Below are positions 24,412 through 36,495 of a stretch of DNA of 64,000 nt, one piece after another. Source of the stretch: Oxyruncus cristatus. Taxonomy: Eukaryota > Chordata > Aves > Passeriformes > Cotingidae. The position numbers were made by a program, and so were the translations under genes. The stretch covers positions 988,076 through 1,052,075 of the forward strand of contig VXAY01004336.1 in NCBI GenBank assembly GCA_013399855.1. Reading direction: 5' to 3'. Each line of letters opens with the position of its first letter. Position 1 is the first letter of the stretch. The notes under the pieces were generated by a model. That model made no database searches, was not told the DNA's origin, and was given only the letters and a program-made list of their open reading frames with translations.

Positions 24412-25586
24412 GTAAGTGGAAAATGTCAGAAACACTGTCAGAGACAGAGAGAAATCCTATTCATTAAAGAAATTATTTAATTCCTAGATCAAAATACCAA
24501 AGAATAAAAATAATAATGATCACCATCCCCACAGATTACTAGGATTCGAAGAGGAGAAAAAAATATCTCTTCTAGACTAACTAAAACTACAGGATATCAA
24601 ATCTAGTCATCACATTTTGTAAAAACTTTTCAAATTTTCCTCATAATGCAAATTAAATCTCATTCTCCCCACACAAAACCTTCTCTTTCAAGATATTTTT
24701 CTGGATCAGCTCCAAGGCAAGGGAGAAGTGCAGATGAGCTAAAACAAGTAACCCAGCTTATCGAACCCACTGCGAGGCTGGATGCAGTGGAAATGAATAT
24801 GGAAATGAAATGTATTCCCAAGTAGACAGACTAGATATGTCAGGATGTTTTTGCCATCTCTGATACAAAAATAGGTGTCAGCAAAAACCCAGTATACATT
24901 CTTGCAAGCCCCTGCAGGAATGCTGCTGTTTTCCTCTGGATTGTTCAACCAGCAAAACCACCCACAAATTTCTCATAATCAAGGAAAAAAGGAGTGGGAG
25001 GGAACCCACCCCAAACCCTCACTTCTGTTGTGCTCAAACGCTCTATCAAAATCCCCCAGAATTCTTCAGATTAGTCAGACAGATCTTGCAAAAAATATTC
25101 CTGAGTCTTCACCACTGACCCTGAGCTTGTCACTTGTCCAAGAGGGTATTGGTGCCATCACTGGGCATCAGGAAAGAAGCTGGAAGCTTTTTGTGGCCTA
25201 GAAGGAAACCAAAAAAACCTATCTGCTTTTAACAGCAAAAGCAATGTGAGGAATGCTCCTACAAGCTTCACCTTACTATTCCTCAGGAAAATCTCCCTAG
25301 CTTTTTCTGTCCTGTATTTTCCTGTGAGCAGGCATCACATTTGGAATGTGTGGGGGCTGTTGCCAAGTGCTCCTAAAACTCGCACTCCCACATCTTGGAC
25401 ATGTGTGTCCCTGCTCATGCACGCATAAAAGACAGTGGCAAACTGTGGCAGCCGTGACCTGAAGGAAGCACCGAGCACAGTCGGCCACCCTCTGAATCAA
25501 TTTATGCAGACTGCACAGATGCTCTCCTCCAGCATCAGTGTGGGCAACAGCAAAACACAAAATAAAAGTAGTTTTCTTAAAAAAAA

Positions 25587-25630
25587 CACACACACACACA
25601 CCAAAAAAAAAAAAAAAAAAAAAAAAAAAA
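25587..25630. repeat. (CA)n followed by poly-A
   Basis: About eight CA units (25587-25602) run into an adenine tract of about 28 bases (25603-25630). A single undetermined base lies shortly after, at 25660, flanked by two copies of TTTTCCTTCAGG (25647 and 25671), so the local assembly may be unreliable. Confidence 0.95.
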
Positions 25631-27365
25631 CCCCAAATTAAAAAGTTTTTCCTTCAGGANATTAGAAATGTTTTCCTTCAGGCAGCTCTTCATTTCTCCT
25701 CCCACCCAAAAAACACTAATGGGTTGTTTTTGTAATCTATTATTAATTTTTATATACATAAATATAGCAATTTCATGCCCATTCTAGAAAATTAACAAAC
25801 TGAAATGACTCCAGCATATGACCAAAATACATCTTGTGCTTCAGTCAAACTTCTCAATTACAACTTCTCTTTTTCTGTATTTCTTTGTCTTGCTTCCACT
25901 ATTTGCCTCCATTTTGCCCCAGATTTCCATACTAAAATTTGGAGTTGATTAAACTGGTGGAAATCTTGCTCCTTAACAAAATTTGTTCTTGGTCTGCAAC
26001 TGCAGCAGACAGACTGGCTGCAGCCTGAGGATGCTGGATCAGCCACGGAGCACAGACCATTTAGAATTTAGGTCGCTCTGACCCCAGTGAACAGCAACGG
26101 CGTATTTTTCCACACTTGACTGTTTTCTTGCTGACCTGCGTCTTGAATGAGACAACAGTCCCAATGCAATTTAAAGAACAAAGTCAGCATAAAAGACATT
26201 TAATAACAAATATGTCAGGAAATGGCAAAGTGATTGGGAAGAAGAATTCACTTTCCCAGAGTTTGCTGATGGAGACTGAAGGCGCAAACACTAAGACTGC
26301 ATGAGGACACATCCTTTGGCCGTGCCTGCTGCCTGCATGACTGGGATACAAAGGGGGAACCGATGGCAGGCAGAAATTGTCACCATGTGAGGAAAAGCGG
26401 AGCTGAGCCAGCAGCACACATGATAAGAATTATCTCTGCTGGAGGCTGCTTGCTGCCGCACCGGCACCTCGACCCAGCGTTGACAAATGCTGGGGGGGAA
26501 CCGGCGCCGAGGCCAGACCTCCCTGGTGATAAATACAGCACTTGGGGCGCTGAGGTTGTCAAACCAGCAGACTACCCACCTTTCTGCAAAGCCAACCCTC
26601 CCACGGTCGAAAGAGTAAAACTCTTGAGTAGCTGCAGGAAGGTGAGAAATGTAGCCGGGTTCCATGTTAGTGGAAGGTGAAAGGGAGAAAGTCCTGACTC
26701 TTTTCCCTTGGGGCTCTGCTATTCCCTGAAGGACTGGAGCTTAAGCTTCCCAGCATCCAGCCTCCTGCAGTGGCTGAAGCTGTCCCAGACAGGGCAAGCT
26801 CCAACAGCTCCTTTGCAACCACACCTACTCAAGCTGCTTTCTAGCTGTCGGACTCAACATTTCTGTTTTTTCAACAGTAGTTCTTAAAAAAAAATTAAAA
26901 AAAGGGATTATACACTTCATGCAACACAGTAACTAGTGTGTTTATACAAAAGAATGGTTCCTGCACAACTGTGTGCACAACTGTTCAACTACACATAAAT
27001 CCAGAGGGGAAAGGCTTAATGGATAGCAATACATTTTAGCTTGCCCCATAATTCTTATCCTATTGACTCAAAACTGCAGTGCTCCCCCAAGGACATCCTT
27101 GACAGCACGGACAGTCCAAAGTAAGGTAACCTGGGAGGATTTTTCCCCCACTGGCTACAAGCTTAGCCAAAGATTAATAGAGAAATCACCAGAGAAACAA
27201 AACCTACTGAATATTCACTAGCAAACAAGGCAGCCAAGCTTGTCATAGAATCATTTCAAACAATTCATGAAGGGGAAAACCAATCTGGACAGGCCCTACT
27301 ATGAGAAGGAACTTTGTTTTAACGAGTTTTGGATAAACACATATGTTGCTAGATGTTTTACCGGG

Positions 27366-27850
27366 AGCACGACCAGAAATAGTGTGACCAGCAAAATTAG
27401 GGCAATGTTTGTCCCCCTGTACTTGGCACTGGTGAGGCTGCACCTCAAGTCCTGTGTTCAGTTTTGGGCGCTTCACTACAAAAAAAGACATTGAGGTACT
27501 GGAGAGTGTCTGGAGAAGGGCAACGAAGCTGGTGAAGGGTCTGAAGCACAAGTCCTGTGAGGAGCAGCTGAAGGAACTGGTGTTGTTTAGCCTGGAGAAA
27601 CGGCGGCTCAGAGGGGACCTTACTGCTCTCTACAGCTGCCTGAAAGGAGGTTCTAGAGAGGTGGGGGTTGGTCTCTTTTCCCAGGTAACAAGTGGTAGGA
27701 CAAAAGGAAATGGCCTCAAGTAACACCAAGGGTGGTTTATGTTGGATATTAGGAAAAGTTTTTCCCCAGAAGCACTGAACAGGCTGCCCAGGGAAATGCT
27801 TGAGTCACCATCCCTGGAGATACTTAAAACATGTGAAGATGTGGTGCTTA
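27366..27850 (+). mobile_element. CR1 LINE, 5' portion of a split plus-strand copy
   Basis: Plus-strand CR1 covering the end of ORF2 and the start of the 3' region. Translated blocks, including [19 protein letters not shown] and [20 protein letters not shown], match the ORF2 C-terminus of CR1; frameshifts separate them. The homology breaks at about 27850 in the segment GTGAAGATGTGGTGCTTA, and the continuation (GGAACATGGTTTAATGG) resumes at about 29124, after the nested minus-strand element. Confidence 0.95.
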
Positions 27851-29122
27851 CAGAATCACGTGGGTTGGAAAGGACCTTGGAGATCATCAAGTCCAACTCT
27901 TGATCCAACACCACCGCGGTTACTAGACTATGGCACTAATTGCCACATCCAGTCTCTTCTTAAAAACCTCCAGGGATGGAGAATCCACCACTTCCCTGGG
28001 CAGCCCCATTCCAATGGCTGATTACTCTCTCTGTAAAGAACTTCTTCCTAATATCCAACCTAAACCTCCCCTGGCACAGCTCAAGGTCATGCCCTCTTGT
28101 CTTACTGCTGGTTGCCTGGGAGAAGAGACCAACCCCCACCTGGCTACAACCTCCTCTCAGGTAGTTGTAGAGAGTGATGAGGTCTCCCCTGAGCCTCCTC
28201 TTCTCCAGGCTAAACAATCCCAGCTCCCTCAGCCTCTCCTCATAGGACTTGTGCTCAAGTCCCTTCACCAGCCTCGTTGCTCTTCTCTGGACCTGCTCCC
28301 AAACCTCAATATCCTTCCTGGACCGAGGGGCCCAGAACTGGACACAGCACTCCAGGTGTGGCCTCACCAGTGCTGAGTACAGGGGCAGAATCACCTCCCT
28401 CTTCCTGCTGGCCACATTGTTCCTGATACAGGCCAGGATGCCATCGGCCTTCTTGGCCACCTGGGCACACTGCTGGCTCATGTTCAGCTTCCTGTCNNNN
28501 NNNNNNNNNNNNNNNNNNNNNNNNNNNNNNNNNNNNNNNNNNNNNNNNNNNNNNNNNNNNNNNNNNNNNNNNNNNNNNNNNNNNNNNNNNNNNNNNNNNN
28601 NNNNNNNNNNNNNNNNNNNNNNNNNNNNNNNNNNNNNNNNNNNNNNNNNNNNNNNNNNNNNNNNNNNNNNNNNNNNNNNNNNNNNNNNNNNNNNNNNNNN
28701 NNNNNNNNNNNNNNNNNNNNNNNNNNNNNNNNNNNNNNNNNNNNNNNNNNNNNNNNNNNNNNNNNNNNNNNNNNNNNNNNNNNCCAAGCTGTGGGCTGCC
28801 AGCTTTTCCAGGAGTGTTCTGTGGGAGACAGTGTCAAAGGCTTTGCTGAAGTCCAGACAGACACATCCAAAGCCTGCCCCTCATCCACCAGGCAGATCAC
28901 CTGGTCATAAAAGGAGATCAGGTTGGTCAGACAGGACCTGCCCGTCCTAAACCCGTGCTGGCTGGGTCTGATCCTTTGTCCATCCTGTAGGTGCTGTGTG
29001 ATTGCACTTAGGATCTGTTGACCTTGCCAGGCACTGAGGTGAGGCTGACAGACCTATAGTTACCCAGGTCCTCCTTCCAGCCCTTTTTATGGATTGGCAT
29101 GACATTTGCCAACTTCCAATCA
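27851..29122 (-). mobile_element. CR1 LINE, longer minus-strand copy nested in another CR1
   Basis: The plus strand starts CAGAATCACGTGGGTTGGAA, the reverse complement of a CR1 3' terminus. It continues through the 3' UTR, the ORF2 C-terminus (minus-strand blocks [37 protein letters not shown]), an undetermined gap, and the reverse-transcriptase domain with a LISFYDQVICLVDEG-like block. It ends at about 29122 within sequence encoding the start of the RT core. Of the CR1 copies here it has the longest uninterrupted coding remnant: on the minus strand one frame is open from the gap to about 27960. The catalytic YADD region would fall in or near the gap and cannot be assessed. The RT part contains at least one frameshift, and the copy is 5'-truncated, so it is not active. 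Confidence 0.97.
28497..28783. other. Assembly gap (287 N)
   Basis: A run of 287 undetermined bases inside the CR1 reverse-transcriptase region. Flanking CR1 homology is on the same strand and in the same order on both sides, so the gap is probably unresolved CR1 sequence. Open frames reported across it are artefacts. Confidence 0.99.
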
Positions 29123-29212
29123 TAGGAACATGGTTTAATGGTAGCCTTGGCAGTGGTAGATTAAGGGTTGGACTTCATGATATTAAATGTCCTTTCCAAT
29201 CTAAATGATTAT
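29123..29212 (+). mobile_element. CR1 LINE, 3' end of the split plus-strand copy
   Basis: The block GGAACATGGTTTAATGGTAG, then GGTTGGACTTCATGATATTA and TCCTTTCCAATCTAAATGAT, is the 3' terminal segment of a plus-strand CR1. It is the direct continuation of the copy that breaks at 27850, which shows that the minus-strand element between them inserted later. Confidence 0.93.
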
Positions 29213-29229
29213 TTGGTTTTCAATTTTAG

Positions 29230-29381
29230 AAAATAGAAGAAGGAGATGTGTCAGAAAAGATCCAACCTGGGATAAAAAGAGCTCCCACACTTCACATTAA
29301 TGGACATACATTACATGAAAGACCTGAGAATGAAATTATAAAGGGAAGAAAAGCCAGTATTATCTCTGTATCATGCCAACA
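29230..29381 (+). CDS. Candidate internal coding exon (plus strand)
   Basis: A 152-base plus-strand segment lies between an acceptor-like TTTGGTTTTCAATTTTAG and a perfect donor GTAAGT. Frame 0 is open for 50 codons; the frame has a TAG exactly at the acceptor, so it can only be used after splicing. The translation is hydrophilic, includes KIEEGDVSEKIQPGIKRAPT and ends IIKGRKASIISVSCQ with two spare bases. It joins in phase to the candidate terminal exon at 36263. The acceptor is only about 17 bp past the end of a CR1 copy. No domain is recognised; a rapidly evolving cytoplasmic or disordered tail would fit. Confidence 0.33.
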
Positions 29382-31310
29382 GTAAGTAGAGTTCATATTG
29401 TCTAGTTTAGTTAATGGGTTTCTAGAGAAATAGGAAAGTTCATTCATAGGACACAATTTTTTTTTCACTGATGAGAGATCTGCAGGAAAATCAGAGAGAC
29501 AGACAGCCTTCCCATAACTTTCATACATATGAAAGTCTAATAAGCAATTAGGAATATTACAGACGTTAGGAAAAGGAGTTGAACCCTTCTCCAGTCCATT
29601 ACCCAGACAACTGAAGATTATTCTCTACCATCGCTTAGCTAATGGCTTATAAGATCTAGTACTAGAGACAACAAGTGCCACAGTCGTTTCCCAATTTCTG
29701 TAGCAGACCATTCTCTGGGTTTATGCATCTACAAAATGAGTATTTTATATTTTTCTCTGTTAATTTGTGATTCTTGTTACAATCACCTTTGCTACAAATT
29801 TCTTTTGTATTTCAATTTAATTTTGCCTTCAATTTTATTTCTCATACTTGTGCTTTTCTTTCTTGAAATCCTTCAAATATTGTTGATCTCTTCCAAAGGG
29901 ATAAAGCATCTACAACTGACTGTCTATATGAGGTGTCCACAAAAGAGAAAGACAGAGTTTGTTGCAATGCCAACCAACATCAATAGGGATTCAACTTCAG
30001 TGCGGTCAGAATCAGACCTTCAGAGCCACAACTCCCCTCTGCAGTACACACACTCGGGCATCTTTACATAGCCAACAGTTGTAAGGCTCCTTCCCATCGT
30101 ATTTCAGATTCTTGCTAGTATTATTCCCAAGTATTTTATGGCATTACCCTTTTTGAAGTCTCTCCATAACATGCAATAGTTTTCTTTGGGATTAACTTTT
30201 GAAAGTTAATTACAGTATTACATTTTATGTTTCTGACCTCTTTAGATTCTTTTGAACTTTGAATATTTGTCTAGACATGTATTTTCAGCTCTTCATAATT
30301 CGAATGTCATTCAAACAGCATCTGAATCCCCTTCATATCATCAGCTTAGTTTAGAAAGGACACAAATGAAGTCTTTTGGAGAGACAAAGCAGGACAAAGT
30401 TTTTGAAGAAAAACGCACAGTTAAATCCTGTTTTATTACACTACCCATCAGATTACTTTTGCTGAAGCAATTTTGCGTGGAAGTTGTAAAATACTGGTAG
30501 AAATTAAACATAACCTATTTTGAAGAAAAAAAACCCCCGACAACCCAAAATTAAAATTATGTAAGCTTAGACTGAACTTCTTTAATAAAGCAATGGGAAG
30601 TGCAAACAGAAAACATCACTAACAGACCCATGGATCAGAGATTATATTGCCGTATTGAAGAAAAACAGATACAACAGAGATGCCAATCTACTGGGAGTAC
30701 TAAACAACTTTGCTGCTTAAAAAGTAAAAAAATTGCAGAAAATAATTCTTTATGGAGTTACAGCTAGGTTATTTTTAGCAGCGGGGGAGTTATTTTTTTA
30801 TTTGCTAGTCTAAGAACAACAGTGCCTCCTGCAAACAAAATGCAGGAAGTTGGGGAAGAAAAAGAAACAGTCTGCACTGAAACTTGAGTTTGGAAATGGA
30901 AGACTGTTTTCAATAATTTTTCTGCGGTAGATAAATATAGAAGAGAAAGGTGAAGTAGGGACCAAATGGCATGTTAATTCCAGTTGTGATGACAGCTCTG
31001 TTCTCTGTCTGTCCCTTTGCTAGACTGCTACAAAACATGCAACTTGTGTCACTGACACCAACTGCAAAACCCAGCCTCATCAGGCTTGGCAAATGTTAAC
31101 GGATAGGTAAATAAAACCTTGGGGCACTGGAAACAAAAATTGTGAATGACCAGCCCTGCCAGCCATCTTTCTCCTAGTGGGGACCATTCCCGAGTGCACA
31201 AACCACCACAGTAGCGACTTCTTAGGTGTTCAGGGAAGTTAGGGTAATCCAAACAAAAATAACCCTGGAGCGAAGACAAAACATGCAGCCTTTGAAGAAG
31301 AGCAACACAA

Positions 31311-31331
31311 CACACACACACACACACACAA
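31311..31331. repeat. (CA)n microsatellite
   Basis: About ten CA units followed by an adenine run. Confidence 0.95.
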
Positions 31332-31775
31332 AAAAAAATCATCCAAACAACATGGAAAAGGAGCCTGGGACATTCTTCTATAAATCCAACCAATCTGTAC
31401 TGCACTAGCACAAAAAAATAAACTTTAAGTGCCAAACGTGGTGCTGGCACAGGGGCTGTGGGTAAGAGCACCCCACCTTTGTGGGAAGGAACAGCCCCAA
31501 CCGCCCAGTCATTATACACCCACATCTTCCTTCCAGGTGAAGGGATGAAGAGAGGACAGGGCTGTCTTGTATTGGCATTTCACAAACTGGCCCACAAACA
31601 GCCTGCATCAGGATGTGGGGAGCAGGCATTTGGATTTGGGGCAAGGAAAGAAACAAAGAGCCTCTGCTTTCACATTCTGTACTACAGCATGACAGAGGGT
31701 GGCTGCTTCTGCTGGAGGGAGACCTCGGCTTTGTCTTGATGCCTTAGTCTCCTAAAGGGCAGGCAGGCAAACACT

Positions 31776-31941
31776 ACACTTAAAGAAAACAAAACAAGAC
31801 AAACAAAAGAAACAACCAATCCCCCAAAAAACAACACCCTCCCAAAACAAAACTACAACCCAAACAAAAAACTCCCTCCAACCACTCAACACATAAACAA
31901 AAGAAAAAACGACACATACCCGCCCACCCACCCCCAAACCC
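31776..31941. repeat. A/C-rich low-complexity tract with C-run cluster
   Basis: About 165 bp of nearly pure A and C on the plus strand. Its end, 31919-31941, carries five runs of three or more cytosines separated by one to three bases (CCCGCCCACCCACCCCCAAA then CCC). The minus strand therefore has the pattern of a G-quadruplex-forming sequence. Confidence 0.88.
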
Positions 31942-32699
31942 TCCGAATTCAATTAGATCAGAATCACGTAATCTATTTCAAGCTTGAAAAACTATAGGAT
32001 ACTGATTTCCCAGGAACCACTGATGAGAAAAGCCTCTCAGACATCCAGAAAAAAGATTTAGCAGCAAAGGGATGTGGAACTGGTAAAACAGAACAGGGTG
32101 CTTGGGCAGGACACAAATTCTTCAATTAAGCAATTTGTTGCCAAATTATATTTCAGGCAGGTAAATCCAGACACACTTACAGGTTTTTTTATCTTTAGAT
32201 AATTTCCAAATGTCATTGCTGCCATTACTGAGCTAAAGCAAGTGAAAAAAGGAAATTGTTCTTGCTAGGTAATGTAATTCAAACCCTAAATATTTATTTA
32301 CTTTTGCAGGGGAAAGGGAGCAGCAGGCAGCTGAAGCACAGCTGGGATAACTCAGCAGCAGGAGCTCCCCCGCGCCATGGCATCTGGGTGGGCCGGCACG
32401 CTGGAGGGGAAGGGGGAGCACAGCCAGGCTGGAACACACCACAGCTGCGGTCTCAGGGGCTGAGGCTCACTCCTGCCTCATAGCCTTAGGCATGCTAACT
32501 CAGCCATTAAGACATGGCCCACGTTTCACCCACACTGATGAGATGAGGCAGTGCTCCTCTCTTTGCTACATCCAGCATCAAAGTGTCCCTGGAAGAGTCC
32601 GACGGGTGTTTGCCGCAACCTTACCCCAAGATCTGGTCAGGAGTCCATCCCAGTCTGAGACCAGCTTCCTTAGGTACCATTCCAGCATTGATCACTTAC

Positions 32700-32751
32700 C
32701 TCTCTGAATTAAAATGAGGCCATTTTGGCCCAGCAGCACATCACCAGAACG
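32700..32751 (-). CDS. Weak candidate internal exon (minus strand)
   Basis: A near-perfect minus-strand donor (CAGAGAG before GTAAGTG) closes a 52-base segment that opens after CACTAGCTACAG. Frame 0 reads RSGDVLLGQNGLILIQR and leaves one spare base, which would suit the split codon at the start of the segment at 15379-15434. The acceptor has a poor pyrimidine tract. Nothing is recognised, so confidence is low. Confidence 0.17.
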
Positions 32752-35700
32752 CTGTAGCTAGTGTGTCTGGGGCAGGGTCAGGCTGCCAAAAGAAGAGGCG
32801 TGGTGATGAGGATGGGTGGCTGCAGGCACCCTCTGCACTTGCACAAGCTGTACTTCAGCAGGAACATGGCTATGCCTGCCTCTCATGTGGCAGCAAGACT
32901 TTTCCCTCTCTTCTGAAAAAGCCCTTGGGGTTACGTTGGTGCAACTGCTTGTAGGGATGCAGCAGAATCAAGATAAAGAATTGATCCAGGTTAAAAATAA
33001 TAATATCCTTTCCCCAAAAAGAGGTGGGGAAGACATAGAGAAGCATATAGCCTGGTTCAATTCTGAGTGCATTTAATTGTGAGAAACATGGATGACTTCC
33101 TTTAGCTTTGTTCAGTTTTTCTCTAAAAATCTCAAGTTTTAACTACTTTATTAAACACATATGACATGCCCTGCTCACAGCACCGGCTACTCCTTACAAA
33201 TTCATACCTGCACAGCATTAATCATAATGGGAAAGCCTGAAATCCTGGCACGAAAGCAGCATCACGTTGTTTTGGTTTGGGGTGTTTTTCCCCTCAAGCT
33301 CCAGAGGAGCACTGCACATGGGAAGACTCACTGCATGTTCAGATGAGAAGATACAGCAGCCTCCAGACACAGCCTGCAGTTGTTCTCCTTCAGAGTCAAC
33401 ACTCTCTGAGGGTGGCGCGGGACACAAAGCACCTCTGAGCTCTCGGTAGTACAGAGGTGCCTGAGAATCTGAGTGCTTCAGCTGCAGTCTGCTCACAGGT
33501 TTAACAGTCATCCTCATGACCAGAAGGGCTCGAAAAGCCCTTTACTTTTTATTTTGAGGGGTTTTTTTTGGTAATAAAAGCTCAGGATGTAGAACAGCCT
33601 CAGTTTCGGCCAAACTAGTATTGTGATCTAATCCTACCTGTTGATTTCCAGATCTGTCAATTTAGTACCACTTAAAAATTAAGATAAAAACCTACCTCCA
33701 CTCCCCCATAAAGATTTAAAAAATTATCAGGAAACAAGAAATATATCAAGCCACTAAAAAGCAGACTTGGTTAAACATATTTCCGCAAAGAGGATACTGT
33801 TCAGTCAACTCTGTTTTAACTGTATTTCTTGATATTCCAATCTTTTTGTCACTTATTTTTAGGCAAAAGTCTTCTTTAGTTAGACTGTGGAATTAGTTCA
33901 ACCGAGATGTAATAAATAATGCTTATTTCCCATGCTAAGATTGGTTTTTCTTAACTTTACTGAGTTAGGTAAGGAAGTGACAAATCCAGTTGTGCACACA
34001 TATATATTGATAGGCAATAGAAAAACGTGGTTATATTCTACTGTGAGTGAACAATTGATGCCAAAAATCCCCCAAATGAGATCTGGTGAAAAGGCCATAC
34101 CTTACCAGCACCCCAGGCATGCACATGCCTTGCTAGTCCCACACAACTCCAGTTCTTGCTAACTTTAGACAGAAACGAGGGCTCACAGCAGCCTCTGAGG
34201 GTCTTATGAGAACAGGTCCAAGGAATTGAGGCTACAAGGTACTCTACCATATAGCAAGTTAACCATGACACGAAGTATAACAGGCATGCTCCCTACTGCT
34301 GGCAATTTTTTTTGATTGTTGATTAAGAGAGAAGTAGTATGGCACGAATTACGTGGCACTTCAACAGAATTATTTTTTTTCAAATATTCAGAAATTAAAT
34401 GGCAGCAAAACTCACCAGTGTAGGTCCAGCTGATACAATTCAATGGCACTGGAAAAAATCTGTGATTGAACACAAGTAAGATGATGCAGAACCCGTCAAT
34501 ATGCAGGACTTGAAGTGTGATATACAGTCCACATATCGAAAGAATGAAGCACCTACCCCTAATAACAGCCCCCTGTAGATGGGGGATTAAGCAGTTGCAT
34601 GTAACTTGGCTTTCACAATGGGACCCCAAAGGTCCAATTCCAAAAAGCAAACAAAACAATTTAATAACAAACTCAGTGCAACCACTAAGATAAGTGAATA
34701 TTAACTTCAGATATTTTCAATACTAGAAACAATGTGAATCCTAATAGCAACTTCTGGGAAAAAAGTCCTCATGTATCTACATGGGCTAATCCTAAACATT
34801 TAGCAGTTACTTTGACAAAAAGTCTTTTCATATTTTGGTATACTAATGCAATGTCTGTGTTCTCAAAACCAGCCTGAAGGGTTTCTAAATTAGTATGTCA
34901 ATGTTACCATGGTAACATAATGTACTACCAAAATGGACCACTTCTTATACATCCACTATAATCAAGTTAGTGACCAAGCAAGTTATAAAAATTCTTGCTT
35001 TTTCAGTTTTGGGGGTTTGGAGTTTTACCGGAGTTTTTTTCTTTGGGTTTTGTTCGTTTAACTATTTATTATTATTTTTTCCTATTCTTATAGATTTTTA
35101 AAAATATTAAGAATGTATTTTGTGATCCTATATAAACAGAAATAGAATCATCACCAACAGCAACAAAAACTAGTTTTTAGGACCTGGTAAGGGTATCTGT
35201 AGTTCGAATTCCCTGGCATACAAAGTTTTAACACCCCATCTCTGGTTTTACTTTTGCAGACTGCCCACAAACAGAGACATTCTTTCCTCGCCACAACTCT
35301 ATTTAAAACATAGTGACACCTCACTCTCAGAACTTCTTACACACCAGGATCCTGCCCATCATGCTGTTTCAGCTGCCCTGGGGCATGCTAAATGGCACTG
35401 GATGCCCTAAAAGTCAAACTGCCATCCTTGATCAGACAATCTTCAAAACGAGAATATTCATGTTAAAAACGTTCTCATATAAAGTTCAGTGTTCAAAAGA
35501 CATCATCTTCACAGCCATCCAAACAGACCACAGTATCTGTCCTACATTCACACAAATTTGTTAAAAGCATGAGTTCCTTTGTTTCTCAAAAAGAAAACCA
35601 TCACCTGGAGAATAAACGCTCTCAGTACAGCCATCCCTCACTAACCACTGCCTTTGTAGAAGGGCTACTATAGGACCCCTGGGGACAAAGAGCCACATCC

Positions 35701-36262
35701 ATCATAGCAAGTTTTTATGCAATGGTCTTTATTCAAACAGCATTAAGTATTTGAAATAAGATCTTGAAGACTTGTATTTGGATATTTCCTATTAAAAGAT
35801 ATTTCTATTCCATTGTGTATTTTTTTGATCATAAGCCTGCTGCAACAACCTCCTTGGGATATTCCTGGGGTCTTGCTGTTTATAAAAAGAAAAATTATAA
35901 AAATATTGAGATTACATGAACTTATTTCTGATTCTTGCTGTGTTGAAATAAAAGAGAAAAAAAAAAGTCATTGGTTCCTGGATGTGCCAATAAGAACTTG
36001 ATGTAATGGTATATAATATCACCTGCTGATAGCACTAACATTCCAAGTTGACCTCTGAGTTCAATGATTTGTAAAGTTAGATTTTTTAATTATGAAAATT
36101 AATCAGAATTTTTACTCCCTTTATTAGTGGGATAATATTTTTGATCTGGCTGACTAGTTTTTATTCCTCTAGATGATGCTGTCATTTATAGTTGAAAGGT
36201 AATGCCAAAGCATTTTTGATTAATCTACTGTAACAACTGGCTATAATTTATATTCCTTTCAG

Positions 36263-36383
36263 AAAGCTGGAGGGAAAGGAAGAAACAGTGTCCAAAGACA
36301 GAATGCAAATCCCTTCAGAAAGACTTATAGAAGCCCAGAATTGCTCCTTGCCTTCCTTTGCCCCACAAAACAGCAGTAAATGA
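36263..36383 (+). CDS. Candidate terminal coding exon with stop (plus strand)
   Basis: After an excellent acceptor (TAATTTATATTCCTTTCAG) one base completes a split codon and 39 codons follow, starting KLEGKEETVSKDRMQIPSER and ending NSSK before TGA at 36381-36383. The two spare bases (CA) of the candidate exon at 29230-29381 join the first base (A) to make a glutamine codon, so the pair reads through in one frame to this stop. The other frames hit stops too. An AATAAA hexamer near 36972 would give a 3' UTR of about 600 bp containing an AT/CA microsatellite. The protein is not identified. Confidence 0.32.
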
Positions 36384-36495
36384 GCCAGTAACCTGGGATT
36401 CCTGTCCCACTCCACCCCCAGCTTTCCAGAAAGTCACATCCAGAAGACATAAAGGAGAACATCAGTCAAAAGATACTATATATGTGTGTAGTGGC

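Larger units (their letters stand above)
24172..27365. other. Anonymous DNA with simple repeats
   Basis: Apart from the weak candidate at 24315-24411 and the CA/poly-A tract near 25.6 kb, no gene is recognised. A mildly GC-rich stretch at about 26390-26530 contains roughly eight CpG dinucleotides and open frames on both strands. It is too short and weak to call a CpG island. Confidence 0.4.

Noticed and set aside
26380..26665. GC-richer patch with long frames on both strands
   Set aside because: Only about eight CpGs. Long frames are expected from the lower stop density in GC-rich DNA and no product is recognised.
27960..28950. Long open frames spanning the N gap (up to 275 residues)
   Set aside because: Much of each frame is undetermined sequence, and the readable part on the minus strand is CR1 ORF2, not a host gene.
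35199..35220. tRNA B-box-like sequence TAGTTCGAATTCC, suggesting a tRNA or SINE
   Set aside because: There is no credible A box at the right distance, no cloverleaf, and no SINE tail.
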